Shown here: one piece after another, positions 1 to 8,162 of the stretch
Numbering within the stretch: position 1 is the stretch's first letter
Layout: every line of letters begins with the position of its first letter
NCBI GenBank assembly: GCA_016296885.1
Contig: JAEDHT010000003.1
Coordinates: forward strand, 8,927 to 72,926
Direction of reading: 5' to 3'
Length of the DNA stretch: 64,000 bases
From: Clostridiaceae bacterium
Lineage (GTDB): Bacteria; Bacillota; Clostridia; Oscillospirales; Acutalibacteraceae
Position numbers and translations under genes: made by a program
Notes under the pieces: generated by a model
The model's input: the letters and a program-made list of their open reading frames with translations, nothing else
Database searches by the model: none
What the model was told of the DNA's origin: nothing

Positions 1-1
1 G

Positions 2-433
2 AGCGAAAAGCAAGAAACCCTCCGTAAAGCTACCGCAGTGGGCAGGGTAATAGTTAATGGTAAAACATTAGAATTGATAAAATCAGGCGGAATGAAAAAA
101 GGAGATGTGCTTACCACAGCACAAATAGCCGGCATAATGGGTGCAAAAAGGACACCTGATATTATACCAATGTGCCATCCTATATCAATAAGCGGTATAG
201 ATCTGCATCTATCTATAAACGAAAAAAAATGTGCTATAGATATAACCTCCACAGTGATATGCACCGGTCAGACCGGCGTAGAAATGGAGGCACTATCTGC
301 TGTGTCTGTGGCAGCGCTCACTGTGTATGATATGTGCAAGGCTGTACAGAAAGATATGATTATCACAGATATACGCCTAGTAGAAAAAACAGGTGGTGTG
401 CATGGTGATTATCACAGAGAGGTGACAATATGA
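2..433 (+). CDS. moaC: Cyclic pyranopterin monophosphate synthase MoaC, 5' end cut by the window
   Basis: MoaC converts the cyclised GTP intermediate made by MoaA into cyclic pyranopterin monophosphate, an early step of molybdenum cofactor synthesis in the cytoplasm. The frame is open from base 2 and reads SEKQETLRKATAVGRV before any ATG, which matches the MoaC N-terminal region, so the true start lies to the left of the window. Family motifs are clear: KRTPDIIPMCHP, the TGQTGVEMEAL stretch, VAALTVYDMCKAVQK with the catalytic-region lysines, and a GGVHGDYHR tail. The stop codon overlaps the next gene by 4 bases (ATGA), so the two are translationally coupled in one molybdopterin operon. Confidence 0.95.
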   Translation, partial: SEKQETLRKATAVGRVIVNGKTLELIKSGGMKKGDVLTTAQIAGIMGAKRTPDIIPMCHPISISGIDLHLSINEKKCAIDITSTVICTGQTGVEMEALSAVSVAALTVYDMCKAVQKDMIITDIRLVEKTGGVHGDYHREVTI

Positions 434-1335
434 TTTATACTGCCGCAGTAATTACAATAAGTGATAAAGGCTATGCCGGGGAAAGAGTAGACACGAGCGG
501 ACCGGCACTATGTGAGATGCTTAGAAAATCCGGCTATAACGTGGTACACACTGCTATGGTACCAGATGAATCAGATATGATAAAATCGGAGTTAATTGAT
601 TGTGCTGACAAAAAGCACATATCACTGATATTAACCACAGGTGGCACGGGCTTTTCGTTGCGTGATATAACCCCTGAGGCTACACTCGCTGTAATAGAAA
701 AAGAGGCACGTGGAATAACTGAAGCTATGCGTGCAGAAAGCATGAAAATTACACCTCGTGGTTGCCTGTCACGTGGTGTGGCTGGTATTCGTGGCAGGTC
801 TCTTATCATCAATCTGCCTGGTAGCAAAAAAGCAGCCGTAGAAAATCTTAGCTCAGTACTATCAGCCGTAACACATGGATTAGAGGTACTTACAACCGAT
901 GGCTCTGCTGAGTGTGGAAATAATTCTATACATGATAAAAAAAATCCACCATCAATGGATGAATGGATGAGAGAAGCAAAAGCTGACAAGTCTTCAAAAA
1001 AGATTGGTATGTATCTTGTGCATAATGGCATTGTAAGAGGAACTTCAAAGGCACAAGTGCGAATGAATGATAACTCTGCCCCACTTGTGGATGGAATGAT
1101 ATTTTCATATGATGCTGATAAAATAGAAGAAGCCATAAACGAGACATACAAAATGAAAGGCATATACTATATCAAAACATGGATAAACAGCGGTAAGCTA
1201 GGCGTAGGCGATGATATAATGTATGTGATGGTTGGCGGCGATATAAGACCTAACGTTGTAGAGGCATTACAATTTTTAGTAAACAAAATTAAAACTGAAT
1301 GTGTGACTGAAACTGAAATACTGTGCAGTAAATAG
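430..1335 (+). CDS. MogA/MoaB-type molybdopterin adenylyltransferase fused to a MoaE-like domain
   Basis: Residues 1-165 form a MogA/MoaB domain that adenylylates molybdopterin before metal insertion. Visible motifs are ITISDKGYAGERVDTSGP at the start, LTTGGTGFSLRDITPEAT (substrate loop) and the later INLPGSKKA. A short linker leads to residues 185-301, which resemble MoaE, the catalytic subunit of molybdopterin synthase: YLVHNGIVRGTSKA, then GVGDDIMYVMVGGDIR, then EALQFLVNKIKTE. One MoaE catalytic lysine (Lys119 in E. coli) appears as the K of NKIK, but the second (Lys126 of the FWKRE motif) is replaced by a TETE stretch. The C-terminal half may therefore be a divergent or non-catalytic MoaE. 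It overlaps moaC by 4 bases and is followed by a strong terminator. Confidence 0.85.
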   Translation: MIYTAAVITISDKGYAGERVDTSGPALCEMLRKSGYNVVHTAMVPDESDMIKSELIDCADKKHISLILTTGGTGFSLRDITPEATLAVIEKEARGITEAMRAESMKITPRGCLSRGVAGIRGRSLIINLPGSKKAAVENLSSVLSAVTHGLEVLTTDGSAECGNNSIHDKKNPPSMDEWMREAKADKSSKKIGMYLVHNGIVRGTSKAQVRMNDNSAPLVDGMIFSYDADKIEEAINETYKMKGIYYIKTWINSGKLGVGDDIMYVMVGGDIRPNVVEALQFLVNKIKTECVTETEILCSK

Positions 1336-1416
1336 TCTTTAAGAACAGCTTTTCTATTCTTTTTCAGTTTTTTGCAAATATAAAAATTATATATTTATTT
1401 AAAATAATAATTTTAT

Positions 1417-1458
1417 GGGTGTATGAGCGAAATATGGCTCATACACCCTCGATTTTTT
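1417..1458 (+). terminator. Intrinsic terminator of the molybdopterin operon
   Basis: A 12-bp perfect stem (1417-1428 with 1437-1448) and an 8-base loop are followed by TCGATTTTTT. It lies 80 bases after the stop of the mogA-moaE fusion. Confidence 0.9.
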
Positions 1459-1640
1459 AGTAGCTATATATGTAAAAAGGGGATCCCCTACTATCCAAAA
1501 GGGTTAGAAATCCCTTTTAAATTTTAATATAAAAATACAAAACTAGCTGATGTACAAGATCTGTCAGCTAGTTTTAGATTTGCTAAAATTACCTAAATAT
1601 GCTTAAGAGATATTCTCTGCTTCTGATTATTAACATATTT
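1459..1640. other. Convergent intergenic region with a second hairpin
   Basis: The space between the convergent moa operon and cysK holds a weaker hairpin at 1497-1518 (7-bp stem AAAAGGG/CCCTTTT, AT-rich tail) and the cysK terminator listed separately. No coding potential was seen. Confidence 0.5.
1539..1575 (-). terminator. Terminator of cysK
   Basis: A 12-bp perfect stem (1539-1550 with 1564-1575). Read on the minus strand it ends in TTTTGTATTTTTAT, as expected for a Rho-independent terminator after cysK. Confidence 0.85.
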
Positions 1641-2573
1641 TTATTCTCCGAATAATGACGTTGATAGATACCTATCGCCTGTATCAGGCAATATAACAAC
1701 TATATTCTTGCCGGCATTTTCCGGAAGCTTTGCAAGCTTAATTGCAGCTGCCAGAGCAGCACCTGAAGAGATACCTGCAAGAAATCCCTCGTATTTGCCT
1801 ATCAATCTGCCTGTTTCAAAAGCTTCTTCATTAGAAATCGTAATAATGTCATCATAAATCTTCGTGTTAAGCACACCGGGCACGAACCCTGCACCTATTC
1901 CCTGAATCTCATGCTTGCCTGATATGCCTGTGGATAACACAGCGGATGTGGATGGCTCAACCGCAACCACCTTGATAAATGGATTTTTGGATTTTAAGTA
2001 TTCGCCTGTTCCGGTGATAGTGCCACCTGTCCCCACTCCAGCCACAAGGATATCTACCTTACCATCTGTATCGTCCCAGATTTCAGGACCTGTGGTTTCA
2101 AAGTGAGTTTTAGGATTTGATAGATTTTCAAATTGTCCTGGGATAAAACTATTAGGTATTTCTAAAGCAAGCTCATTTACCTTCTCAATTGCCCCTTTCA
2201 TCCCCTTTGATCCATCAGTAAGTACAAGCTCTGCACCATATGCTTTCATCAATTTGCGACGTTCAATAGACATTGTGTCAGGCATCACTATAATGATTCT
2301 ATATCCTCTTGTTGCTGCGACAGCCGCAAGTCCTATACCTGTATTTCCGCTTGTTGGCTCAATTATAACACTGTCTTTATTGAGTACACCCGATTTTTCA
2401 GCATCGTTTATCATAGCAAGTGCAACCCTGTCTTTTACAGAACCGGCAGGATTAAAAAACTCTAATTTAGCATATATATTCGAATTCAGCTGATATACTT
2501 TTTCAATATTTGATAGCTCTAAAAGTGGTGTTTTTCCGATTAGTTGGTCTACTGATGTATATATTTTCGACAT
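1641..2573 (-). CDS. cysK: Cysteine synthase A (O-acetylserine sulfhydrylase)
   Basis: A cytoplasmic PLP enzyme that makes L-cysteine from O-acetylserine and sulfide. The 310 residues match the usual CysK length. The PLP lysine is Lys47 in NPAGSVKDRVA. The substrate loop EPTSGNTGIGLA and the phosphate-binding GVGTGGTITGTGEY are intact, and the C-terminal GISSGAALAAA and VVILPDTGDRYLST are typical of CysK. It stands alone between two terminators. No T-box or S-box leader was seen upstream; the 110-base upstream gap holds only the terminator of the neighbouring glycosyltransferase. Confidence 0.96.
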   Translation of the reverse strand: MSKIYTSVDQLIGKTPLLELSNIEKVYQLNSNIYAKLEFFNPAGSVKDRVALAMINDAEKSGVLNKDSVIIEPTSGNTGIGLAAVAATRGYRIIIVMPDTMSIERRKLMKAYGAELVLTDGSKGMKGAIEKVNELALEIPNSFIPGQFENLSNPKTHFETTGPEIWDDTDGKVDILVAGVGTGGTITGTGEYLKSKNPFIKVVAVEPSTSAVLSTGISGKHEIQGIGAGFVPGVLNTKIYDDIITISNEEAFETGRLIGKYEGFLAGISSGAALAAAIKLAKLPENAGKNIVVILPDTGDRYLSTSLFGE

Positions 2574-2639
2574 AAAAACCTCTTACTCTTGTTTATAATA
2601 ATTACAAACTTTATCTGCTAATTTAGTAGGTGGATAACT

Positions 2640-2670
2640 AAAACAAAAATCACCTATTCTGACAATAGGT
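2640..2670 (-). terminator. Terminator of the family 2 glycosyltransferase gene
   Basis: A 7-bp perfect stem ACCTATT/AATAGGT (2652-2658 with 2664-2670), followed on the minus strand by GATTTTTGTTTT. Confidence 0.7.
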
Positions 2671-2684
2671 AATCTATAATATGG

Positions 2685-3674
2685 TTATTCATATTGTTTT
2701 TTCTGAAAATTCTTCGAGTAGAAATTGTATATTAATCTATAAAGATGCGGAGCTGTTACAATTAGTTTTAACTTACTTCTCTCTTTTTTACCAAGGAGAT
2801 ACCATTTATCTTTATTCGTTTTTAAGATTGTTCTCAGCTCCTTAGTGTCTTCATTAATAATTTTATTATTGTAAAATCCATGGTATGCATTCATACAAGA
2901 CATTAAATATCTTTTCCAGCATACATCATTAAACTCTTGTGGGGAATTATCTAAAATCCATTTACGTACTTTAACAGGGTCTAACAATTTATAAGACTTA
3001 AATTCCGAACGAGATGCCGAAGTGCTTCTTGTGAGATAATAATACGGACAAAAATCCTCATAAATGGAGCACTTTGAGTTCTGGAACAAAATATAATTCA
3101 TAACCAAATCTTCGTTTATCCTAAGTGTTCTATCCCAATTTTTATTATCAAGCAACTGTTGAATCAATGATCTTTTATAAACCTTATTACATAAACCGGG
3201 CTCTATAAAATTTCCCTCAAGCAGATCTCTGATACCGGCTGAATTATCTTGTTTTACTATGCGACCTGTATCATAAAATTTATGAATTCTTTCACCATCA
3301 TTTACAATGGTTTGATAACCACAATGAGAGATATCTGCATCATATTCAAGGGCATTTTTGATAAGTCTGGCAAACATATCAGGGCCAATCTTATCATCAC
3401 CATCTACAAAGCCAATCCAACTACCGTGTGATGCATTAATACCATCAATACGTGCTTTTGTCACACCATCATTTTCCTTATGTATACCAATTATTTTTTG
3501 AGGATAGTTTTTTGAATATTGATCGATAACTTCTCCTGTTTTATCACTGGAGCCGTCATTCACCACAATAATCTCAATATTTTTATAAGTTTGGCTCAAA
3601 ATACTATCCAAACATCTGGAAAGATATTGCTCAATGTTATATGCCGGCACGATAATAGAAATCAATGGTTCCAT
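2685..3674 (-). CDS. Family 2 glycosyltransferase
   Basis: A GT-A fold family 2 glycosyltransferase of 329 residues, transferring a sugar from a nucleotide donor, probably to a cell-surface polysaccharide. The N-terminus has the classic PLISIIVPAYNIEQYL start. It continues with EIIVVNDGSSDKTGEV (nucleotide binding) and GFVDGDDKIGPDMF, which holds the DxD-like metal site. The start is the ATG at 3674, preceded by AAAAGGGG; the longer open frame upstream has no SD. There is no clear transmembrane segment at the C-terminus. It is a single-gene unit with its own terminator. Acceptor and donor cannot be read from the sequence. Confidence 0.85.
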   Translation of the reverse strand: MEPLISIIVPAYNIEQYLSRCLDSILSQTYKNIEIIVVNDGSSDKTGEVIDQYSKNYPQKIIGIHKENDGVTKARIDGINASHGSWIGFVDGDDKIGPDMFARLIKNALEYDADISHCGYQTIVNDGERIHKFYDTGRIVKQDNSAGIRDLLEGNFIEPGLCNKVYKRSLIQQLLDNKNWDRTLRINEDLVMNYILFQNSKCSIYEDFCPYYYLTRSTSASRSEFKSYKLLDPVKVRKWILDNSPQEFNDVCWKRYLMSCMNAYHGFYNNKIINEDTKELRTILKTNKDKWYLLGKKERSKLKLIVTAPHLYRLIYNFYSKNFQKKQYE

Positions 3675-4042
3675 AAAATTACCCCTTTTAATTAAATATA
3701 CTAAGCACTTAGACATTTGGGTAATTATATCATTTTTCGCAGATTTGGTCAAGAAAAAATAAGGTGTGTAAGTATTATTTGTGGAAATTTATCTAAATAT
3801 TTAAAATTTTGATAAATAAAACATTTTTTAATATTAACAGTTTAGATATATGCTATGACAAAATAAAAAATTAGAACAAAAATAGCTTTTTGTTCACTTC
3901 TTCTATACTTATCCATAGTTAATTGTATTTTGGCATAAGTTTAACCTCCAAAATGATATTTTATCTTACCATTTTGGAGGTCAACAAAAAAATCTAAGAA
4001 ATCACTTCCCATAATGTTTAATCCTCTGACCTCTTGTAGTGC
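3675..4042. other. Non-coding gap with a long inverted repeat
   Basis: No convincing gene was found. The notable element is a 12-bp perfect inverted repeat, ACCTCCAAAATG at 3944-3955 with its complement at 3970-3981, separated by 14 AT-rich bases. It lies 60 bases beyond the stop of the minus-strand gene at 4043-4444 and could be that gene's terminator, although no long T-run follows it on the minus strand. Confidence 0.4.
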
Positions 4043-4444
4043 TCAACTCTCCTCTTTTTCATCAATAATTTTGTTTTTCATGTCAACATTCGGCGATTCT
4101 CCTGTGATAAAAGGATGAAGATAGAAATCATCTCTTGAGATAACTGTCACGATATCATAGTCACATGCTGTCTTCTCACAGATTCTTCTTGTCTCTTCAT
4201 CCATTCCACAGTCTAGGCATATCACCTTTTCAGCACCTCCACTGTCATCCCAGCGCACACGAGCCGCAGCTGCTCTTATTCTGTTTTCCACGTCATCACA
4301 GTGCTTGCTTAGTGGTAACACGATATAACTATATTGTTCATTTGCTTTGGGATGAACTAACTTTATTACAACCAACCTTATAATCTCTGTGATACCAATA
4401 GCACTTAAAATTAACAAAACAGCTTGAAAGATAATTTCTGACAT
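4043..4444 (-). CDS. Small membrane-anchored protein of unknown function
   Basis: A 133-residue protein that I cannot assign. Residues 4-28 form one hydrophobic segment (FQAVLLILSAIGITEIIRLV), predicting a single N-terminal transmembrane anchor. The rest is soluble and charged, with a cysteine pair in VICLDCGMDEETRRICEK and a third cysteine shortly after. The SD TAAGGAGGTG lies 6 bases before the ATG, so it is very probably translated. It is the first and only gene of its unit, facing away from the DUF1540 gene. The region after the anchor resembles no catalytic family that I know. Confidence 0.7.
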   Translation of the reverse strand: MSEIIFQAVLLILSAIGITEIIRLVVIKLVHPKANEQYSYIVLPLSKHCDDVENRIRAAAARVRWDDSGGAEKVICLDCGMDEETRRICEKTACDYDIVTVISRDDFYLHPFITGESPNVDMKNKIIDEKEES

Positions 4445-4622
4445 TGCTCACACCTCCTTATGTATTTTATGATTAATAAAAATTTTTTGTTAAAGCGTAT
4501 ATAGATTTATAAAAAGTCACATAATAACTCAGACAAAGTTAAAAGGATTTTTGAAGTTATTTCTTAATATGTTTTTAGCTTTGTTTTTATATAGATAAAA
4601 AAACAAAAGAGGTGTAAAGAGA

Positions 4623-4808
4623 ATGAACTGTAAAGCAAACCATAGCATCAAATGTACAGTTGAACAATGTAAGCACCACTGCGGCGAACAAAACTACTGC
4701 TCACTCGACAGCATTAAGGTTGGCACACACGAGTCTAACCCTCAGGTTGTTCAGTGCGTAGACTGTGAGTCCTTCGTTGTAAAGAGCGACTGCTCTACTT
4801 GTGGCTAA
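4623..4808 (+). CDS. DUF1540 cysteine-rich protein
   Basis: A 61-residue protein with 10 cysteines in two clusters: C-x5-HSIKC-x-VEQC-KHHC-x5-YC, and CVDCESFVV with CSTCG at the end. This spacing fits DUF1540, a small probable metal-binding domain common in Clostridia and of unknown role. The SD AGAGGTG stands 9 bases before the ATG. It is monocistronic and faces away from the membrane protein at 4043-4444. No enzymatic function is implied. Confidence 0.8.
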   Translation: MNCKANHSIKCTVEQCKHHCGEQNYCSLDSIKVGTHESNPQVVQCVDCESFVVKSDCSTCG

Positions 4809-4827
4809 ACAAAATAGCAAGAGCTGG

Positions 4828-4854
4828 CAGTGTAAATTTTTTTAATTTACACTG
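4828..4854 (+). terminator. Hairpin after the DUF1540 gene
   Basis: A stem of 11 bp (4828-4838 with 4844-4854) with a T-rich loop, 20 bases after the stop codon. There is no U-run directly 3' of the stem, so it may be a stabilising hairpin and not a classical terminator. Confidence 0.45.
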
Positions 4855-4882
4855 TCACATTACATAAAAATAAAAAAAGCGG

Positions 4883-4910
4883 TTGAATAAAAAAAATATT
4901 TTGCTATAAT
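4883..4910 (+). promoter_or_regulatory. SigA-type promoter of the GT28 gene
   Basis: TTGAAT (4883-4888), a 16-base spacer, then TATAAT (4905-4910) with an extended TGC just before it. Confidence 0.7.
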
Positions 4911-4955
4911 AAATATATAAAAATGGAATTTGATGTATATTAGGAGGGTTGTATT

Positions 4956-6173
4956 TTGAAAGTTTTGATTCTCTCTGCTTCAACCGGAGGAGGACATATG
5001 AGTGCCGCAAGAGCGCTTATGAACCATATCGAGTCTCAAGATGATAGCTCTACCGCACAAATAGTAGACTGCATAGAATATGTAAGTCATGCATTAAATA
5101 TCATTGTGTCTGAAGGGTATCGTCAGCTCGCTCTAAAAGCACCTGCAATTTTTGGCTTTCTATATCATTCCACCAATAGAAGTAGCACTCTGTATAACTT
5201 AGCTGATCGGATTCTCATTCTTTTTGCCAAAAGGCTTTTGCCACTGATTAATGAATATAAGCCTGATATTGTGGTTTCTACACACGCATTTGCAGGAGAC
5301 CTTATGGCTGAGCTAAAAAGAAAGAAAAACATTAATATTCCCATAATAAGCATTGTAACAGACTTTTCCCCGCATAAAATGTACATACATCCTTGTATAA
5401 ACAAATACGTGGTTTCGAGCGAAAAGATGGTAGATGAGATGATTGAAATGAATGTGGATAGAGATCGTGTAACTATTCTTGGCATACCAATCAATCCTTC
5501 TTTTTATAACAAAATAGATAAAGAAATGGAACTGCGACTGATGGAGCTTGACCCATCTATACCCACATTACTCATCATGGCAGGTAGTTTTGGCGTTACT
5601 GATATACTAAAAATGTATGCAGAGCTCTCAACATCTGAAACACAATTTCAAATTATAGTTATCACAGGCAAAAACCCAAAACTTTTTAATGCTTTTAACA
5701 TCTTTCTTGGAAGAGAAACGCCCGATGATATGTCAGAATTTCAAAAAACAATAAGTGAATTAAAACTAAAATATAGACTTGGATCAAGATATAGAATAAA
5801 TCCAAAAGAAACCGTTCTATTGTACTACACGAACGAGGTTGAGAAATATATGCACGTTTCCGACCTGATTATAACAAAACCCGGCGGGCTGACTGTTTCC
5901 GAGAGTCTGGCATGTGGTCTGCCTATGGCAATATTCAATGCTTTTCCCGGGCAAGAGGAAGATAACAGTGATTTTTTAATATCTAATGATGTTGCTGTTA
6001 AGATAACAAAAGAAAACTGCAAATCGGTAATTGAAAGTCTGCTAAATGATAGAGAAAGACTAACTCGAATGAAAGAAAATTCTAAAAGAATAAGCAAATA
6101 TAAATCCGCAGAAGGGGTTTATAACCTTATTCTGGAAACAATGCAGGAAACTAACTCTAAAAATTTTAGATGA
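4956..6173 (+). CDS. GT28-family diacylglycerol glycosyltransferase-like protein (MGDG synthase/UgtP type)
   Basis: A 405-residue GT-B glycosyltransferase. The N-terminal half opens with KVLILSASTGGGHMSAARAL, the hallmark of the MGDG synthase/UgtP domain, followed by the helical EGYRQLALKAPAIFGFLYHS stretch. The C-terminal half has the UDP-sugar-binding signature around DLIITKPGGLTVSESLACG. Such enzymes add glucose or galactose from UDP-sugar to diacylglycerol at the inner membrane face, making glycolipids that can anchor lipoteichoic acid. The start is TTG at 4956, decided by the SD AGGAGG at 4942-4947; no ATG fits. Specificity (glucose or galactose, processive or not) cannot be read here. 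Confidence 0.85.
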   Translation: MKVLILSASTGGGHMSAARALMNHIESQDDSSTAQIVDCIEYVSHALNIIVSEGYRQLALKAPAIFGFLYHSTNRSSTLYNLADRILILFAKRLLPLINEYKPDIVVSTHAFAGDLMAELKRKKNINIPIISIVTDFSPHKMYIHPCINKYVVSSEKMVDEMIEMNVDRDRVTILGIPINPSFYNKIDKEMELRLMELDPSIPTLLIMAGSFGVTDILKMYAELSTSETQFQIIVITGKNPKLFNAFNIFLGRETPDDMSEFQKTISELKLKYRLGSRYRINPKETVLLYYTNEVEKYMHVSDLIITKPGGLTVSESLACGLPMAIFNAFPGQEEDNSDFLISNDVAVKITKENCKSVIESLLNDRERLTRMKENSKRISKYKSAEGVYNLILETMQETNSKNFR

Positions 6174-6235
6174 CAAAAGATGAAACATATAGTATAATGA
6201 AGTTTGACTGAAAAAAAGACAGGAGATGTTTTATA

Positions 6236-7021
6236 TTGATAAATAAAGCTTTTGATACAATAAACGCAAAGCTTACAAAGGCTTTAGAGCCAAAGGGATT
6301 TAAAAAGCAGGCTGTAAGCTCTGCCGAGGGCAACAAAATATTGTCTTTATACATAAGCGATGCTATCGCATACAGCGTGATGTATGATCCAGAGAAAAAA
6401 GTTATGCTTTTGAACTCATGCACAGTGTCTGATGGTGAACCTGATAATGATTGGAAAGCTATTTCCACATGGATGTTTGATCCGGAAACAGATGGAATAA
6501 AACAAGCTGAGGATATCGCACGTGACTTTATAGAAACTTTTGACACTGATAAAAAAGTAGTGTTGAAGCAGAAAAGAAAAAGAGTTAAGGGCGAAGACGG
6601 AAACGGTGATCCGATATTCTTCTTTAAACGTCTTGTGGTTCTATTCCCTGAACTTAAAGATGAGATAAAATATGAAGAGCTTAATTATGTACCATTTCGT
6701 GCTGTTACCTTTGCACGTGAGCACGTGGTAGAAAGAATTAACAGTATGATAGCATCTAAAGATAAAACTCAGATGAGAAAGCTTGCTGAAATACTTGCAA
6801 ACCAGTATTCATATGGTGATTTGGATGTAAGATCTGTCATTACGATTGTTATTTTAAATAGTATTCCTAATGACTATATTGAGATGTTTAATTCTTATCT
6901 TAATGATGATATGCAGAAGGCATGGAAAAATGCACTAAAGTTCAAAAATAAAAAAGTTAAACCGGAAAAAGAGAAAAAAGTAAGAAGCTTTATATCTGAC
7001 ACACTAAATAATTCACAATAA
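6236..7021 (+). CDS. Conserved-looking protein of unknown function
   Basis: A 261-residue soluble protein that I do not recognise. It starts with TTG at 6236, 10 bases after AGGAG; a TATAAT lies at 6193-6198. The N-terminal 100 residues alternate strands and helices (INAKLTKALEPKGFKKQ, YSVMYDPEKKVMLLNS). The middle has a basic stretch KQKRKRVKG and the C-terminal 100 residues are mainly helical, ending in the lysine-rich KFKNKKVKPEKEKKVRS. No signal peptide, membrane segment or cysteine motif was seen. The spacing from the upstream glycosyltransferase (62 bases with its own promoter-like sequence) suggests separate transcription. Confidence 0.65.
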   Translation: MINKAFDTINAKLTKALEPKGFKKQAVSSAEGNKILSLYISDAIAYSVMYDPEKKVMLLNSCTVSDGEPDNDWKAISTWMFDPETDGIKQAEDIARDFIETFDTDKKVVLKQKRKRVKGEDGNGDPIFFFKRLVVLFPELKDEIKYEELNYVPFRAVTFAREHVVERINSMIASKDKTQMRKLAEILANQYSYGDLDVRSVITIVILNSIPNDYIEMFNSYLNDDMQKAWKNALKFKNKKVKPEKEKKVRSFISDTLNNSQ

Positions 7022-7107
7022 TTTATGGAAATGTTATTTTTTAATATTTAGACTCACATAATATAAAAAAATAATTGAAAACACTTTATATTTTCCAAAA
7101 TATAGTG

Positions 7108-7113
7108 TATAAT
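7108..7113 (+). promoter_or_regulatory. -10 box of the fba promoter
   Basis: TATAAT at 7108-7113. The best -35 at 17 bases distance (TTTATA, 7085-7090) is poor, so this is an AT-rich promoter with a good -10 only. Confidence 0.5.
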
Positions 7114-7172
7114 TAATGTATCTTGCTGAAAATGTAGGAATTAAAATAAAAAATAATGGAGATGAACTAAAA

Positions 7173-8039
7173 ATGTCACTTGTAAACGCAAAAGAAATGC
7201 TCACAAAAGCAAAAGAAGGACATTATGCAGTAGGTCAATTCAACATCAACAATCTCGAATGGACAAAGGCTATCCTTCAAACTGCACAGGAGCTTAATTC
7301 ACCTGTTATTCTCGGTGTTTCTGAGGGTGCAGGAAAATATATGTGTGGCTACAAAACAATTGTTGGAATGGTAGAGGGTATGATAGAGGGATTAGGAATC
7401 ACTGTTCCTGTAGCTCTTCACCTTGACCATGGTAGCTATGATGGCGCTATGGCTTGCATAGAGGCTGGTTTCAGCTCAATCATGTTTGACGGCTCACACT
7501 ACCCTATCGAAGAAAATATCGCAAAAACAAAAGAGCTTATTGCTATCTGTGAAAAAAAGGGACTTTCTCTTGAAGCAGAGGTAGGCGCAATTGGTGGCGA
7601 AGAAGATGGCGTTGTAGGTACAGGCGAATGTGCAGATCCTGAGGAGTGCAAAATGATTGCTGATTTGGGCGTTACAATGCTAGCTGCAGGTATCGGCAAC
7701 ATTCACGGAAAATACCCTGAGAATTGGCAGGGACTCAGCTTTGATACTCTTGATGCTATCCAGAAGCTAACTGGCAAAATGCCTCTAGTTCTTCATGGTG
7801 GCACAGGTATTCCGGCTGATATGATAAAGAAGGCTATTGATCTTGGTGTTTCTAAGATCAATGTAAACACAGAGTGCCAGCTTGCTTTTTCTGCAGCAGT
7901 AAGAAAGTATATCGAAGAAGGTAAGGATCTTCAGGGTAAGGGCTTTGACCCAAGAAAGCTTTTAGCTCCAGGTGTAGAAGCTATTAAAGACACTGTAAAA
8001 GAAAAGATGACTTTGTTCGGCTCTGTTGGCAAAGCTTAA
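7173..8039 (+). CDS. fba: Class II fructose-1,6-bisphosphate aldolase
   Basis: A zinc-dependent aldolase that splits fructose-1,6-bisphosphate into dihydroxyacetone phosphate and glyceraldehyde-3-phosphate in glycolysis. Motifs are the LHLDHGSYDG loop with the metal-ligand His86, EAEVGAIGGEEDG, the second metal-ligand region GNIHGKYPE, and LHGGTGIP. The start is the ATG at 7173 (MSLVNAKEML), preceded by GGAG; it gives 288 residues, the normal size of short class II aldolases. An upstream ATG at 7116 lies on the promoter and is unlikely to be used. The gene is followed by a strong terminator and acts alone. Confidence 0.95.
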   Translation: MSLVNAKEMLTKAKEGHYAVGQFNINNLEWTKAILQTAQELNSPVILGVSEGAGKYMCGYKTIVGMVEGMIEGLGITVPVALHLDHGSYDGAMACIEAGFSSIMFDGSHYPIEENIAKTKELIAICEKKGLSLEAEVGAIGGEEDGVVGTGECADPEECKMIADLGVTMLAAGIGNIHGKYPENWQGLSFDTLDAIQKLTGKMPLVLHGGTGIPADMIKKAIDLGVSKINVNTECQLAFSAAVRKYIEEGKDLQGKGFDPRKLLAPGVEAIKDTVKEKMTLFGSVGKA

Positions 8040-8055
8040 TACTGAATTTTTATTT

Positions 8056-8094
8056 AAACTCGTTACTTACTTTTGGGTAACGAGTTTTTATTTT
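8056..8094 (+). terminator. Terminator of fba
   Basis: An 11-bp stem (8056-8066 with 8077-8087) followed by TTATTTT. Confidence 0.9.
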
Positions 8095-8104
8095 GCATAT
8101 TTGT

Positions 8105-8133
8105 TTTACTTATACGAATAAATGTGATATAAT
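8105..8133 (+). promoter_or_regulatory. Promoter of the first dockerin gene
   Basis: TTTACT (8105-8110), a 17-base spacer and TATAAT (8128-8133). Confidence 0.6.
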
Positions 8134-8162
8134 CTTCTTATCATTACTTGAGGAGAATTTTT

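Noticed and set aside
534..1163. 209-codon minus-strand frame opposite the mogA-moaE gene
   Set aside because: The plus-strand frame has clear family motifs; the antisense product shows no known motif and is a codon-bias shadow.
1559..1640. Riboswitch-like leader near cysK
   Set aside because: The stem lies at the 3' end of cysK and ends in a T-run on the minus strand, so it is a terminator.
3842..3916. Possible 24-residue hydrophobic peptide (MDKYRRSEQKAIFVLIFYF...) on the minus strand
   Set aside because: It has no Shine-Dalgarno sequence and lies in AT-rich DNA where such frames are common.
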